This document shows positions 45,470 through 56,026 of a DNA stretch of 64,000 nucleotides, in pieces. The first letter of the stretch is position 1. Each line of letters begins with the position of its first letter. The translations under genes were made by a program, and so were the position numbers. The notes below the pieces were generated by a model that was given only the letters and a program-made list of their open reading frames with translations, was not told the origin of the DNA and made no database searches. Origin of the DNA: an uncultured Gemmatimonadota bacterium (GTDB taxonomy: Bacteria; Gemmatimonadota; Gemmatimonadetes; Gemmatimonadales; Gemmatimonadaceae); assembly GCA_903910555.1 (NCBI GenBank), contig CAIVZZ010000003.1:1-64000 (forward strand), in the 5' to 3' direction.

Positions 45470-46993
45470 TTGCCCGGTCATGCGGCCTGTTCGTATAGTG
45501 AACAGCTGAACTTTCGTATCCGCTTGACCGGTGCGCTCACCGCGCTGCTGCTCGGCACCACCGCCGCAGCGCACGCGCAAACCGTCCGCGGCGTCGTCAT
45601 GCTTCCCGACAGCTCTCGGGCGGCTGGCGTGATCGTCGTCGCGCGCGATGCAAATGGCGCCACTGCGGCGCGCGCGCTGACCGGCGAAACGGGGAGCTAC
45701 GAACTGCGGCTCCCCGCCGCGGGCAACTACGCGCTGCTCGTGCTGCGAATCGGATTCCACCCGACGAGCGTCCCCGCATTTGATATCGGTGCGGGCGAAT
45801 CGAAAAATATCGCGATCGTGTTGCGCGGCGATGCGATTGTGCTCGAAGCCGTTTCAGTGCGCGGAAAAAGCGTGTGCCGCGTGCAGCAGGATTCCGGACA
45901 GGCCGTCGCACATCTATGGGAAGAGGCTCGCAAGGCGATCACCGCCACGCAGCTTTCGCCATCGGGCAGGAAGCAGACGGTGAGTTGGATCGTATACGAT
46001 CGGAACACAGATCTCGCCGGCAGAGATGCGGGCACGCAGTCCACGCGCAGCTACAGCGCCGAGGCTGTGAAAGCATTCGTCAGCCTCCCTCCCGACTCGC
46101 TCGCGAAGGTCGGTTATATGAGCGACGACGCGACGGGCACGATCTACCGCGCGCCGGACGCGGACGCGCTCCTCTCCGACCCGTTCGCGTCGCTGCATTG
46201 TTTTCGCGCCGAACCGCCGACGAAAGAAAGAAGCGACTGGGTTGGAATTGGTTTTTATCCCGCCAAGGATCGCGGCGAGATCGTCGACATACAGGGCACG
46301 CTCTGGCTCGATCAGAAAACGCTCGAACTTCGCGAGCTCGACTTCCGCTACACGAATCTTTCGGAAGACTTTGCGCATACGAAAGCCGGCGGCACGGTTG
46401 AGTTCATGCGGCTCTCCACCGGAAGCTGGCTTGTCAGCCGCTGGCAGCTGCGCATGCCGCGCGGATCACGGCAGCTCGTCCCGCACTATACGGCCAGCCT
46501 CGGCGCGCGCGATGAGTACAAAACGGTAGTCGAGGGACTGCAGCTCACCGGCGGTGAAGTGACCGCAGTGAACCGCGGCGCCGAAGTGCTCTTCAGCAGC
46601 GGCGGGTCCACGCACGATTTCACGCCCGCTCTTCTTGCAGAGGACGCGAAGCTCGCTGCGTCATGCAAAGCGGACTCTGCGCAAGGATTGCCGCTCGCAT
46701 TGCTGCGGGGCACGGCGTTCGAGGGCGAGCACATCGGTGTGGCCGGCGCGTCGATCCGCGTGACCTGGCGCGGCGAATTCAAGGCGGCCGGACAAAACAG
46801 CTTCACCTACACGAGCGAGCAGCGCAATCTGAAATCGGATGCCACGGGCAACTGGTATGTGTGCGGCATCCCGCGCGAGCGCATCATCACGGTGCGCGCG
46901 ACCGTTGGCACTCGTACATCCGCGCTGGTGACGGTTCGCATCCCGAGGGATCGTCCCTCGGCTGGAGTGGATGTCGAGGTGCCGCCGGCGTAG
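45470..46993 (+). CDS. Secreted carboxypeptidase-regulatory-like protein (PDAD-motif paralog A)
   Basis: 507 residues from a TTG; no ATG or GTG is available before the signal peptide (LTGALTALLLGTTAAAHAQ), so the start is unusual and uncertain. An N-terminal carboxypeptidase-regulatory-like domain (RGVVMLPDSSRAAGVIVVAR, residues 38-120) is followed by a large domain shared with the next gene. That domain is marked by APDADALLSDPFASLHCF and DIQGTLWLDQKTLELRELDF. A second regulatory-like segment is near the C-terminus. The domain resembles no enzyme I can name. The gene is divergent from PadR-ADOP and is separated by three bases from its paralog, so all may form one regulated locus. Confidence 0.75.
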   Translation: MPGHAACSYSEQLNFRIRLTGALTALLLGTTAAAHAQTVRGVVMLPDSSRAAGVIVVARDANGATAARALTGETGSYELRLPAAGNYALLVLRIGFHPTSVPAFDIGAGESKNIAIVLRGDAIVLEAVSVRGKSVCRVQQDSGQAVAHLWEEARKAITATQLSPSGRKQTVSWIVYDRNTDLAGRDAGTQSTRSYSAEAVKAFVSLPPDSLAKVGYMSDDATGTIYRAPDADALLSDPFASLHCFRAEPPTKERSDWVGIGFYPAKDRGEIVDIQGTLWLDQKTLELRELDFRYTNLSEDFAHTKAGGTVEFMRLSTGSWLVSRWQLRMPRGSRQLVPHYTASLGARDEYKTVVEGLQLTGGEVTAVNRGAEVLFSSGGSTHDFTPALLAEDAKLAASCKADSAQGLPLALLRGTAFEGEHIGVAGASIRVTWRGEFKAAGQNSFTYTSEQRNLKSDATGNWYVCGIPRERIITVRATVGTRTSALVTVRIPRDRPSAGVDVEVPPA

Positions 46994-46996
46994 CGC

Positions 46997-48748
46997 ATGT
47001 TTGGACGCTCAGCCGTGACGCGGCGCAGGTTCTCGCTGTTGCCGGCCGTGCTCTTCGTGGTCGCCGCGCTCGCCGGTGTCACCGCGCTGGCGCGCGATGC
47101 CGCTGCGCAAAGTTTGACGGGAACGGTTCGCGATAGCGTGAGCCGCGCGAGCGTCCCGGGTGTAATCGTCATCCTCCTCGACTCCGCCGGCGGAACGGTC
47201 GCGCGCAATCTTGCCAACGAGCGTGGAGAGTATCGCGTGCTGATCGGCGCTGCTGCGCGAACCGTGCGCTTCGTGCGCATTGGATTCCAGCCGCGCGAGC
47301 TGGCGATTCCGCCTCACCGCGGCGCCGACGTGACGCTCGACGCAACGATGTTCGCGCTGCCAAACATGCTCCAGCCCGTGCGCGTGATCGCGAGCTCGCT
47401 CTGCGCCGGGCGGAAAGACAACGCATCTGCGATGGGGCTGTGGGAGCAGGTTCGCGCTGGATTGCTCGCGACGGTTGTGGCGCGTGAGTCGAATCCTGCA
47501 GTGCTGCACCGGCTCGGTTACGAGCGCGTGATGGATGGCAACAGCTCGCGCATCGAGATGATGCGCGTTCGCGCCGACTCCGCCGACACCACTGCGACGA
47601 CTTTCTTTGCGGCACATTCGGCCAAAGATCTTGTGCGTTACGGTTTCTCGACCGACAGCGGGAGCGCCGGAACGTTTTTCGGCCCCGATGCCGATGTGCT
47701 GCTCAATGACTATTTCGTGGGCGCGTATTGCTTCGATGTGTCGGGCGCGCCGCGTTCACGTCCCAATCAGGTGGGACTGCACTTTGCGCCGGCGGAGCAT
47801 CGCCGCGAGCGCATCGACATCGACGGTACACTGTGGATCGACACGCTTGCGCGCGCGCTGAAAGAAGTCGAGTTCAAATATGTCGGGATGTCGGTGGGCG
47901 CGATGCGATTCAGTCCGGGCGGCAGAATTTCATTTCGCGCGATGCCGAATGGTGTTGTGCTCATCGATCAATGGTCGCTGCGATTGGTGAGCGCGCGGCC
48001 GGATACCGTTCTGAATCCGAAAGGCGTGCTTGAATTCCGTAACTGGCTCTACGCTGACGAGACCGGCGGCGAGCTCGCGCGAGCGTCGTGGCGCGACGGC
48101 ACACATTGGAAGGCGCCGCTCGGCGCGCTGCGTGTTCAGGCGCAGAATCGAGATGGTACGCCGGCGTCAGGTGTCGTGATTGCACTCGCAGCGACGGACT
48201 ATTTCGGCATCACTGATGCGACCGGCGCTGTCGAGATCAAAGAGCTGGTGCCGGGGCCGTACGCAGTGCGCGTCGTCGACCCGCGTGTCGCGGCGCTTGG
48301 CATTGGACTATCGACGCCGCTGAAGTTCACGGCCACGCGCGATACGACCACCGTCGCGAAGCTCACGATTTCGACGGCGGAGCTGTTCGTCGCAGATCGT
48401 TGTGTGGCGTCGCACCAGGTGAAGACGGTGCCCCCGGGTGCATCGTTCGTGATTGGACGCGCGATCATGCCGGACGGGTCGGCCGTGGTCGGCGCCACGG
48501 TTTCGTTTGCGATTCGTCCAAAGGGCGGCAGCGACAACACGGCGCCGTGGCAGTGGATCAAGGAGGACGTGAAAACGGGTGACGACGGCATGTTCCAGGC
48601 CTGCTACGGCTGGACACCCCAGAGCGAAGTACTGATTCGCGTGCATCTCGGGGAGGGGCTCGTTGATATAGATGTAACCGAGCCGTTCGTCTCGGATCTT
48701 GTCGTTCTCAAGATTCCGGTCTTTCCCACGGCACGGTCGAATCCGTGA
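46997..48748 (+). CDS. Secreted carboxypeptidase-regulatory-like protein (PDAD-motif paralog B)
   Basis: 583 residues from ATG. Signal peptide with a twin-Arg-rich n-region (MFGRSAVTRRRFSLLPAVLF), though no proper Tat motif follows. Carboxypeptidase-regulatory-like domain (LTGTVRDSVSRASVPGVIVI), the shared large domain (GPDADVLLNDYFVGAYCFDV; DIDGTLWIDTLARALKEVEF) and two more Ig-like segments (LRVQAQNRDGTPASGVVIAL; RAIMPDGSAVVGATVSFAIR). It differs from the paralog at 45470 by an extra C-terminal domain. Probably exported to the periplasm or surface. Function unknown. Confidence 0.8.
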   Translation: MFGRSAVTRRRFSLLPAVLFVVAALAGVTALARDAAAQSLTGTVRDSVSRASVPGVIVILLDSAGGTVARNLANERGEYRVLIGAAARTVRFVRIGFQPRELAIPPHRGADVTLDATMFALPNMLQPVRVIASSLCAGRKDNASAMGLWEQVRAGLLATVVARESNPAVLHRLGYERVMDGNSSRIEMMRVRADSADTTATTFFAAHSAKDLVRYGFSTDSGSAGTFFGPDADVLLNDYFVGAYCFDVSGAPRSRPNQVGLHFAPAEHRRERIDIDGTLWIDTLARALKEVEFKYVGMSVGAMRFSPGGRISFRAMPNGVVLIDQWSLRLVSARPDTVLNPKGVLEFRNWLYADETGGELARASWRDGTHWKAPLGALRVQAQNRDGTPASGVVIALAATDYFGITDATGAVEIKELVPGPYAVRVVDPRVAALGIGLSTPLKFTATRDTTTVAKLTISTAELFVADRCVASHQVKTVPPGASFVIGRAIMPDGSAVVGATVSFAIRPKGGSDNTAPWQWIKEDVKTGDDGMFQACYGWTPQSEVLIRVHLGEGLVDIDVTEPFVSDLVVLKIPVFPTARSNP

Positions 48749-48765
48749 TGTAGGGTTGTTGGAGG

Positions 48766-48794
48766 TTGACCAGAGGCACCTGCCCGGGTAGCTT
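48766..48794 (+). promoter_or_regulatory. Candidate promoter of the str operon
   Basis: TTGACC and TAGCTT are 17 bases apart, a good sigma-70-type match, 70 bases upstream of the rpsL ATG. It is the best promoter-like sequence in the 115-base gap. AGGGAAG precedes rpsL as ribosome-binding site. Confidence 0.6.
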
Positions 48795-48863
48795 GTGAGA
48801 CTGTTCCGTGCCGCCCGCCGGGCGATCCACGTATGAAGCAGATGGACGAATACAGGGAAGTAG

Positions 48864-49250
48864 ATGCCGACGATTAACCAGCTCGTTCGTCAGAGCCGGC
48901 GCGACGTTGCCCGCAAGGACAAAGCGCCCGCTCTCAAGGCGAACCCGTTCAAGCGCGGTGTATGTACCCGCGTGTACACCACCACTCCAAAGAAGCCGAA
49001 CTCCGCGTTGCGTAAGGTCGCGCGCATTCGGCTCACGAACAGCTTCGAAGTCACCGCCTACATCCCGGGTGAAGGCCACAATCTGCAGGAGCACTCGATC
49101 GTGCTCATTCGCGGCGGCCGTGTGAAGGATCTTCCGGGTGTTCGCTACCACATCGTTCGCGGCAAGCTCGATGCATCCGGCGTCGCCGGGCGCAACAAGA
49201 GCCGCTCCAAGTACGGCACCAAGAAGCCCAAGAAGGGAGGCGCCAAGTGA
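48864..49250 (+). CDS. rpsL: 30S ribosomal protein S12
   Basis: 128 residues. [20 protein letters not shown] and the decoding-centre loops [18 protein letters not shown] and [16 protein letters not shown] are intact; the lysines at which streptomycin-resistance changes occur are the sensitive type. C-terminal basic tail of normal length. Overlaps rpsG by four bases (GTGA). Confidence 0.98.
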   Translation: MPTINQLVRQSRRDVARKDKAPALKANPFKRGVCTRVYTTTPKKPNSALRKVARIRLTNSFEVTAYIPGEGHNLQEHSIVLIRGGRVKDLPGVRYHIVRGKLDASGVAGRNKSRSKYGTKKPKKGGAK

Positions 49251-49717
49251 GCCGCCGTAAAAAGAGCGTAAAGCGCACGATTCTCGCCGATTCGCGCTAC
49301 GACAGCCAGACTGTCTCGAAGTTCATCAACGTCCTGATGTATCAGGGCAAGAAGTCGACGGCGGAGCGCATTTTCTACGCCGCGATGGATCTCGTCGAGG
49401 CGCGCACATCGCAGCCGGGCGTGAATGTGTTCAAGCAGGCGCTGACGAATCTCAAGCCGGTCGTCGAAGTGAAGAGCCGCCGAGTTGGTGGTGCGACGTA
49501 CCAGGTTCCAGTCGAAGTTCGTCCCGAGCGCCGCACGGCACTCGCGATGCGCTGGCTCATCGAGTATTCGCGTGAGCGCAACGAAAAGTCGATGAACGAA
49601 AAGCTTGCGGCCGAAGTGATCGCCGCGTCGAAGGGCGAGGGCAACGGCGTGAAGAAGAAGGAAGACACGCACCGCATGGCCGAGGCGAACAAGGCCTTTG
49701 CGCACTATCGCTGGTAG
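49247..49717 (+). CDS. rpsG: 30S ribosomal protein S7
   Basis: 156 residues from the GTG that overlaps the rpsL stop. [20 protein letters not shown] starts the 16S rRNA-binding helical domain; [20 protein letters not shown] is the conserved central motif; ends with [12 protein letters not shown]. In E. coli S7 represses its operon by binding the rpsL-rpsG junction, but here the two overlap, leaving no spacer for such a site. Followed not by fusA but by an inserted gene. Confidence 0.98.
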   Translation: MSRRKKSVKRTILADSRYDSQTVSKFINVLMYQGKKSTAERIFYAAMDLVEARTSQPGVNVFKQALTNLKPVVEVKSRRVGGATYQVPVEVRPERRTALAMRWLIEYSRERNEKSMNEKLAAEVIAASKGEGNGVKKKEDTHRMAEANKAFAHYRW

Positions 49718-49739
49718 TCGCGCGATCAGCGCACCACGC

Positions 49740-51032
49740 GTGACGGACACGCGCCAGGGCGCGTTGGCAGCATACGGAACGCCTCGCCGAGTTTTCGGCG
49801 GGGCGTTCTGCGTTTTGCTTGCCTTTCTCTCCGGGCTGCCGGTGTTGAGAGCGAGTGCGCAGGACGCGACCGAAATCAACGTCGCTCGCAATGTGAAAAT
49901 CAGCATGCGCTCCGGCGGGCCGCTGCTCGCGCGAATTTTCCGGCCTGTGGGAACGACACTCCGGCCGGCGGTATTCTCTCTCGAGAACGACTCGACTGCA
50001 GCGCGTGAAGACAATGCGCGCGCGCTCGCTGCCGCTGGATACGCCGTGGTAATCGCCGCACCGCGCGCCGGTGACGACAAACATGTCGGCCGCGACGGTG
50101 CGGACGCGATCGAATGGATCAACGATCAGTCGTGGAGCGATCGGCGGATCGTCATGACCGGGACTGGCGAAGGTGCGAATGCCGCGTGGAACGCAGCGCG
50201 CGAGCATCCTCCGCATCTCGCTGCGATTCTCTCGAACGCCCCGGCGCGTCCGCTCGGCTGGACCGACACAGACGTGCGGCGTGTGGTGATTCCCGTGCTC
50301 TCGATTGCGGGATCAGCGAGCGACGCGCAGGGATTTGCAATCGACAGCCACACGCTGTACGTGCACGGGCAGCGTGAAGGAGCGACACCGAATGCGTTTC
50401 TCGTCATCGGCACGCTGAAGCAGCCGGAGCTCGATCTGTTGGAGCGGAGCTGTTTCGGCTGGGCTGTGGGGCGCGGCCCGCTGCCGCCGTTGCTGCGAAA
50501 GCGCGTGAATTATTTGGTGGTGAACGATGGGATCTGGCTCGGTGCGGATTCGCTCGAAGCGACCGGTGCGAAGCCGACGAGTTTTCCGCTGCACACAAAT
50601 GCGGGGCCGCGCGCGGCGCCGGGTGGATTCTTGGGCGAAGCGCCGCGCGATGAGGAGCCCGCGGATACGATCGCGCACGAGAAAGCGTATGAAACGCTGC
50701 TTGGTTCCGCGGTTCAGCTCGCCGGCCGGCCGACGGTTACCCTCTGGCTGAAGCACGAGGGCTCGAAACCGGTTCGCGAAGTTTCGCTGGCCGAAAAACT
50801 GGCAGACGGTACCCTCGTTCCACTCGGGGTGAGTTCAGGGGCATTGCATGCCGTCGATTCCACCGCCGCGCCCGGCAGTCCGGATCGATGGGATTTCGGC
50901 TCATTTCCGTGGATTGCGCGGCGGCTTGCGGCAGGGAGCAAGCTCGAGCTCACCATCGACGGCCCGCCGACGATTATTTACCACGATATCGAGCGCTATT
51001 CCCGGGTCATTCTCCCAGTGGTAAAGCCGTGA
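49740..51032 (+). CDS. Secreted alpha/beta-hydrolase-like protein (CocE/NonD-type), apparently without nucleophile Ser
   Basis: About 430 residues from a GTG at 49740; the TTG at 49698 (track) overlaps rpsG. Signal peptide GAFCVLLAFLSGLPVLRASAQ. The fold resembles CocE/NonD X-Pro dipeptidyl-peptidase-like hydrolases: RIFRPVG, AAGYAVVIAAPRAGDDKHVG, DAIEWINDQSWSDRRIVMTG and a C-terminal jelly-roll (WDFGSFPWIARRLAAGSKLE). The nucleophile elbow, usually GxSxG, reads GTGEGA, so Glu stands where Ser is expected. Unusual position between rpsG and fusA. Its first codons coincide with a terminator-like hairpin. Probably an exported non-catalytic relative. Confidence 0.75.
   Translation: MTDTRQGALAAYGTPRRVFGGAFCVLLAFLSGLPVLRASAQDATEINVARNVKISMRSGGPLLARIFRPVGTTLRPAVFSLENDSTAAREDNARALAAAGYAVVIAAPRAGDDKHVGRDGADAIEWINDQSWSDRRIVMTGTGEGANAAWNAAREHPPHLAAILSNAPARPLGWTDTDVRRVVIPVLSIAGSASDAQGFAIDSHTLYVHGQREGATPNAFLVIGTLKQPELDLLERSCFGWAVGRGPLPPLLRKRVNYLVVNDGIWLGADSLEATGAKPTSFPLHTNAGPRAAPGGFLGEAPRDEEPADTIAHEKAYETLLGSAVQLAGRPTVTLWLKHEGSKPVREVSLAEKLADGTLVPLGVSSGALHAVDSTAAPGSPDRWDFGSFPWIARRLAAGSKLELTIDGPPTIIYHDIERYSRVILPVVKP
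49778..49820 (+). terminator. Intrinsic-terminator-like hairpin after rpsG, inside the signal-peptide codons of the next gene
   Basis: AACGCCTCGCCGA pairs with TCGGCGGGGCGTT around a GTTT loop (13 pairs, one G-U), followed by CTGCGTTTTGCTTG. It begins 60 bases after the rpsG stop. It would let most transcripts end after rpsL-rpsG, with only read-through reaching the inserted gene. Confidence 0.65.
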
Positions 51033-51043
51033 CCATCGCGCAT

Positions 51044-51154
51044 GAGTCTGAGGTCTAAGTCCTTTGTCTAACGTCTGAAAACCCGCAGTACGCAGTTCGC
51101 AGCTGTGAACCGACAACAGCGGGTTTTCAGACGCTAGACTGGAGACCTAGACTC
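51044..51154. repeat. 111-bp palindromic element between the hydrolase-like gene and fusA
   Basis: CGTCTGAAAACCCGC at 51072-51086 is a perfect inverse of GCGGGTTTTCAGACG at 51119-51133. The arms extend outward imperfectly (GAGTCTGAGGTCTAAGTC against the inverse of GGAGACCTAGACTC). At the centre GTTCGCAGCTGTGAAC is a further hairpin. Not followed by a T run. AACCGACAACAG inside it resembles the TTAACCGACCAACAG motif of the dispersed element. Confidence 0.75.
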
Positions 51155-51177
51155 AAGAAAACAGCGCTTCCTGCCGG

Positions 51178-51205
51178 TTGACAAATGCGCCGCTCCGACT
51201 ATCTT
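51178..51205 (+). promoter_or_regulatory. Candidate promoter of fusA-tuf-S10
   Basis: A perfect -35 TTGACA and a -10 TATCTT, 16 bases apart, just past the palindrome and about 400 nt before fusA. Predicts a long 5' leader. Confidence 0.65.
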
Positions 51206-51603
51206 CTTAAGGCTCTGGCCGAACTGTACTTAGATCGGTTCAGAGGCATCGCAAAACCCGGCTAGCTGCGAGCCGGTTCTTATGGGTCCGCCAACGTCGG
51301 TTTTAATAAACGCGACGCGCGGAGATTGTGGGATCAATCGACCGACAGCAGCCGTCTTGTACGGCCGCCGAGGCTCCCGAAAAGAAACGCAGGAAAATTC
51401 AACGTCAGGAGCTGTCAGCCTGACGCGCCGAGGGTCCCCAACCGCGCAGCAGTGGCGGCTGTACCCGGCGAGAGCGGATGGAAACCGGCTTCAGCGTTGC
51501 GCGAGCAATGCATGGAGCGCCTGGTCCAGCCGCGTTTTTGCTCCCATCAGTTCCGACTTTTGTTGCGAAGATTGCTCAAATACTGACGAGATAAAACCAG
51601 ACG
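51206..51603 (+). promoter_or_regulatory. Long structured leader of fusA, possible regulatory RNA
   Basis: 398 bases without a credible gene (the ORFs at 51282 and 51326 are Arg/Ser-rich and unlike any protein I know). Several hairpins lie in sequence: CCGGCT/AGCCGG (51258-51276), GCCGT-CTTGT-ACGGC (51351-51365), GTCAGG/CCTGAC (51404-51422), and GCGTTGC-GCGA-GCAATGC (51494-51511). None matches tmRNA, RNase P, SRP, T-box or a riboswitch I recognise. It may be a leader controlling EF-G/EF-Tu or an independent small RNA. Confidence 0.5.
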
Positions 51604-53733
<2,130 letters not shown>

Positions 53734-53793
53734 GACCGAAGACCGAAAAGACTTTACCAACGCAGTTCCAACATTCTTTCGCAGGATTCAACA

Positions 53794-54996
53794 ATGGCCA
53801 AGGCAAAGTTCGAGCGCACCAAGCCGCACGTGAACGTCGGGACGATCGGTCACGTGGACCACGGCAAGACGACCCTCACGGCTGCACTTACCAAGGTGTC
53901 GGCGGACAAGGGCTATGGTACCAAATACATCTCCTATGACGAAGTCGCGAAGGCGTCTGCGTCACAGGGCCGTCGTGACCCGTCGAAGATCCTGACGATC
54001 GCGACTTCGCACGTCGAGTACGAGTCGAAGAACCGCCACTACGCGCACGTCGACTGCCCGGGACACGCAGACTACGTGAAGAACATGATCACGGGTGCCG
54101 CGCAGATGGACGGCGCGATCCTGGTCGTGAGCGCAGTCGACGGTCCGATGCCGCAGACGCGCGAGCACATCCTGCTGGCAAAGCAGGTCAACGTGCCGCG
54201 TATCGTGGTGTTCCTGAACAAGTGCGACCTCGTTGACGATCCCGAGCTCCTCGACCTGGTCGAGCTCGAAGTTCGTGAACTGCTCTCGAAGTACAACTTC
54301 GACGGCGACAATGCACCGGTCGTTCGCGGCGCAGCGATGCGCGCGATCGACGGCGAGCAGAAGTGGGTCGATCAGATCGACGCGCTGCTCGAGGCGCTCG
54401 ACACGTTCATTCCGGAGCCGGTTCGCGAAGTCGACAAGCCGTTCTCCATGCCGGTCGAAGACGTGTTCTCGATCACGGGCCGCGGCACGGTTGCCACGGG
54501 TCGTATCGATCGCGGCAAGATCAAGACGGGCGAGGAAATCGCGCTGATCGGTTTCGGTTCCGACAAGAAGGCGGTCGTCACCGGCGTCGAAATGTTCCGC
54601 AAGCTGCTGGATGACGGACAGGCCGGCGACAACGTCGGACTGCTGCTCCGCGGCCTCGACAAGAAGGACATCGAGCGCGGAATGGTGCTGGCGAAGCCGG
54701 GTTCGATGACGCCGCACACGAAGTTCGAAGCCGAAGTCTACGTCCTCACGAAGGACGAGGGCGGACGTCACACGCCGTTCTTCAAGGGCTATCGCCCGCA
54801 GTTCTACTTCCGCACGACAGACGTGACGGGTTCGATCGAGTTGCCGGCGGGCACGGAGATGGTGATGCCCGGTGACAACATCCAGATGGTCATCGAGCTC
54901 ATCAATCCGATCGCGATGGAAACGACGCTGCGCTTTGCGATCCGCGAGGGCGGACGCACGGTTGGCGCCGGCGTGGTAACGAAGATCCTGGCGTAA
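53794..54996 (+). CDS. tuf: Elongation factor Tu
   Basis: 400 residues. Brings aminoacyl-tRNA to the ribosome. G-motifs: [32 protein letters not shown]; effector region has [19 protein letters not shown], where the usual threonine loop (GITI) reads KILTIA, a sequence variant worth noting. Domain II contains [16 protein letters not shown], domain [23 protein letters not shown]. Only tuf copy in the window; the position beside the tRNA cluster at 26.9 kb, where many bacteria keep a second tuf, is empty. AGGATT precedes the ATG. Confidence 0.97.
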   Translation: MAKAKFERTKPHVNVGTIGHVDHGKTTLTAALTKVSADKGYGTKYISYDEVAKASASQGRRDPSKILTIATSHVEYESKNRHYAHVDCPGHADYVKNMITGAAQMDGAILVVSAVDGPMPQTREHILLAKQVNVPRIVVFLNKCDLVDDPELLDLVELEVRELLSKYNFDGDNAPVVRGAAMRAIDGEQKWVDQIDALLEALDTFIPEPVREVDKPFSMPVEDVFSITGRGTVATGRIDRGKIKTGEEIALIGFGSDKKAVVTGVEMFRKLLDDGQAGDNVGLLLRGLDKKDIERGMVLAKPGSMTPHTKFEAEVYVLTKDEGGRHTPFFKGYRPQFYFRTTDVTGSIELPAGTEMVMPGDNIQMVIELINPIAMETTLRFAIREGGRTVGAGVVTKILA

Positions 54997-55025
54997 TCGC
55001 TACTCGCCTTTCAAAGGAAGTTCAT

Positions 55026-55334
55026 ATGGCTGGCAGAATCCGAATCAGACTGAAGGCCTTCGATCACGCTGTGATCGATCAGGCCGCGGGTGACATCGTG
55101 CGCACCGCCGAGAAGACGGGCGCACAGGTGTCGGGCCCGATTCCGCTTCCGACGAAGACGCAGCGCTGGACGGTTCTCCGTTCGCCGCACGTCGACAAGA
55201 AGTCGCGGGAACAGTTCGAACTGAAGACGCACAAGCGCATGATCGACATCCTCGACACGCGCTCGCAGACGGTGGACGCGCTCACAAAGCTCGACCTCCC
55301 GGCTGGCGTGGACGTCGAAATCAAAGTGGAGTAG
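55026..55334 (+). CDS. rpsJ: 30S ribosomal protein S10
   Basis: 102 residues. [20 protein letters not shown] and [20 protein letters not shown] are the conserved S10 core; S10 is also NusE, the partner of NusG and NusB. Only 29 bases follow tuf, so the S10 operon is probably fused to the str operon, with no S10-type leader for L4 control. AAGGAAG precedes the ATG. Confidence 0.98.
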   Translation: MAGRIRIRLKAFDHAVIDQAAGDIVRTAEKTGAQVSGPIPLPTKTQRWTVLRSPHVDKKSREQFELKTHKRMIDILDTRSQTVDALTKLDLPAGVDVEIKVE

Positions 55335-55339
55335 GTGCG

Positions 55340-56023
55340 ATGATCGGCATCATCGGTAGGAAACTGGGCATGACCCAGATCTTCAATGCAGAGGGCCAGC
55401 AGATCCCGGTGACGGTGGTCGAGGCTGAGCCGAATCCAGTGACGAAAGTCATGTCCAAGGATTCGGCCGGATTCGATTCCGTCGAAATGGGGCTCGGTTC
55501 TCAGAAACTCGCGCGCGAATCCAAGAAGGGTGAGCGCACGCCACGTGGACGCCGCGCGACGAAGGCGGAAGTTGGCCATGCCGCAAAGGCCGGGCTCAAC
55601 GCTCCTCCGACAGTCCTGCGCGCGTTCCGCCTCGACGACGCTCCGGGCAAAAACCCGGAGATCCCGGCTTACAAAGTCGGCGATGTCATCACCGTCGGTG
55701 TTTTCGCCGTCGGCGACACGGTCAAGGTCACGGGCACGAGCAAGGGCCGCGGATTCCAGGGCGTCGTGAAGCGCTGGAACTTCGGCGGCGGACCGAACAC
55801 GCACGGCAACACGAAGCATCGCCGTCCGGGTTCGATCGGACCTGGCACGGACCCGTCGCGTGTTATCAAGGGAAAGAAGATGCCCGGCCATTTTGGAGCC
55901 GAGCGCTGCACCCAGACGCATCTCCGCGTGGAAAAGATCGACGCAGAGCGCAATCTGATTTACATCCGCGGTTCGGTTGCCGGTCCGAAGAATGGGATCG
56001 TGCTCGTCCGCAAGCAGGGATAA
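55340..56023 (+). CDS. rplC: 50S ribosomal protein L3
   Basis: 227 residues, slightly longer than the usual 205-210. [20 protein letters not shown] and the rRNA-core loop [20 protein letters not shown] (W-finger region) followed by [14 protein letters not shown] are conserved. A basic internal stretch ([19 protein letters not shown]) is typical. Five bases after rpsJ. Confidence 0.98.
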   Translation: MIGIIGRKLGMTQIFNAEGQQIPVTVVEAEPNPVTKVMSKDSAGFDSVEMGLGSQKLARESKKGERTPRGRRATKAEVGHAAKAGLNAPPTVLRAFRLDDAPGKNPEIPAYKVGDVITVGVFAVGDTVKVTGTSKGRGFQGVVKRWNFGGGPNTHGNTKHRRPGSIGPGTDPSRVIKGKKMPGHFGAERCTQTHLRVEKIDAERNLIYIRGSVAGPKNGIVLVRKQG

Positions 56024-56026
56024 CTC

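Noticed and set aside
51421-51445. T-box-like sequence (AGGGTCCCCAACCGCG) in the fusA leader
   Set aside because: It only partly matches AGGGTGGTACCGCG, is not followed by a terminator, and fusA is not a T-box target.
51206-51603. tmRNA, RNase P RNA or SRP RNA in the fusA leader
   Set aside because: None of the conserved sequences I know for these RNAs (e.g. GAGGAAAGTCCGGGC, or a tRNA-like TTCGA/CCA end) is present.
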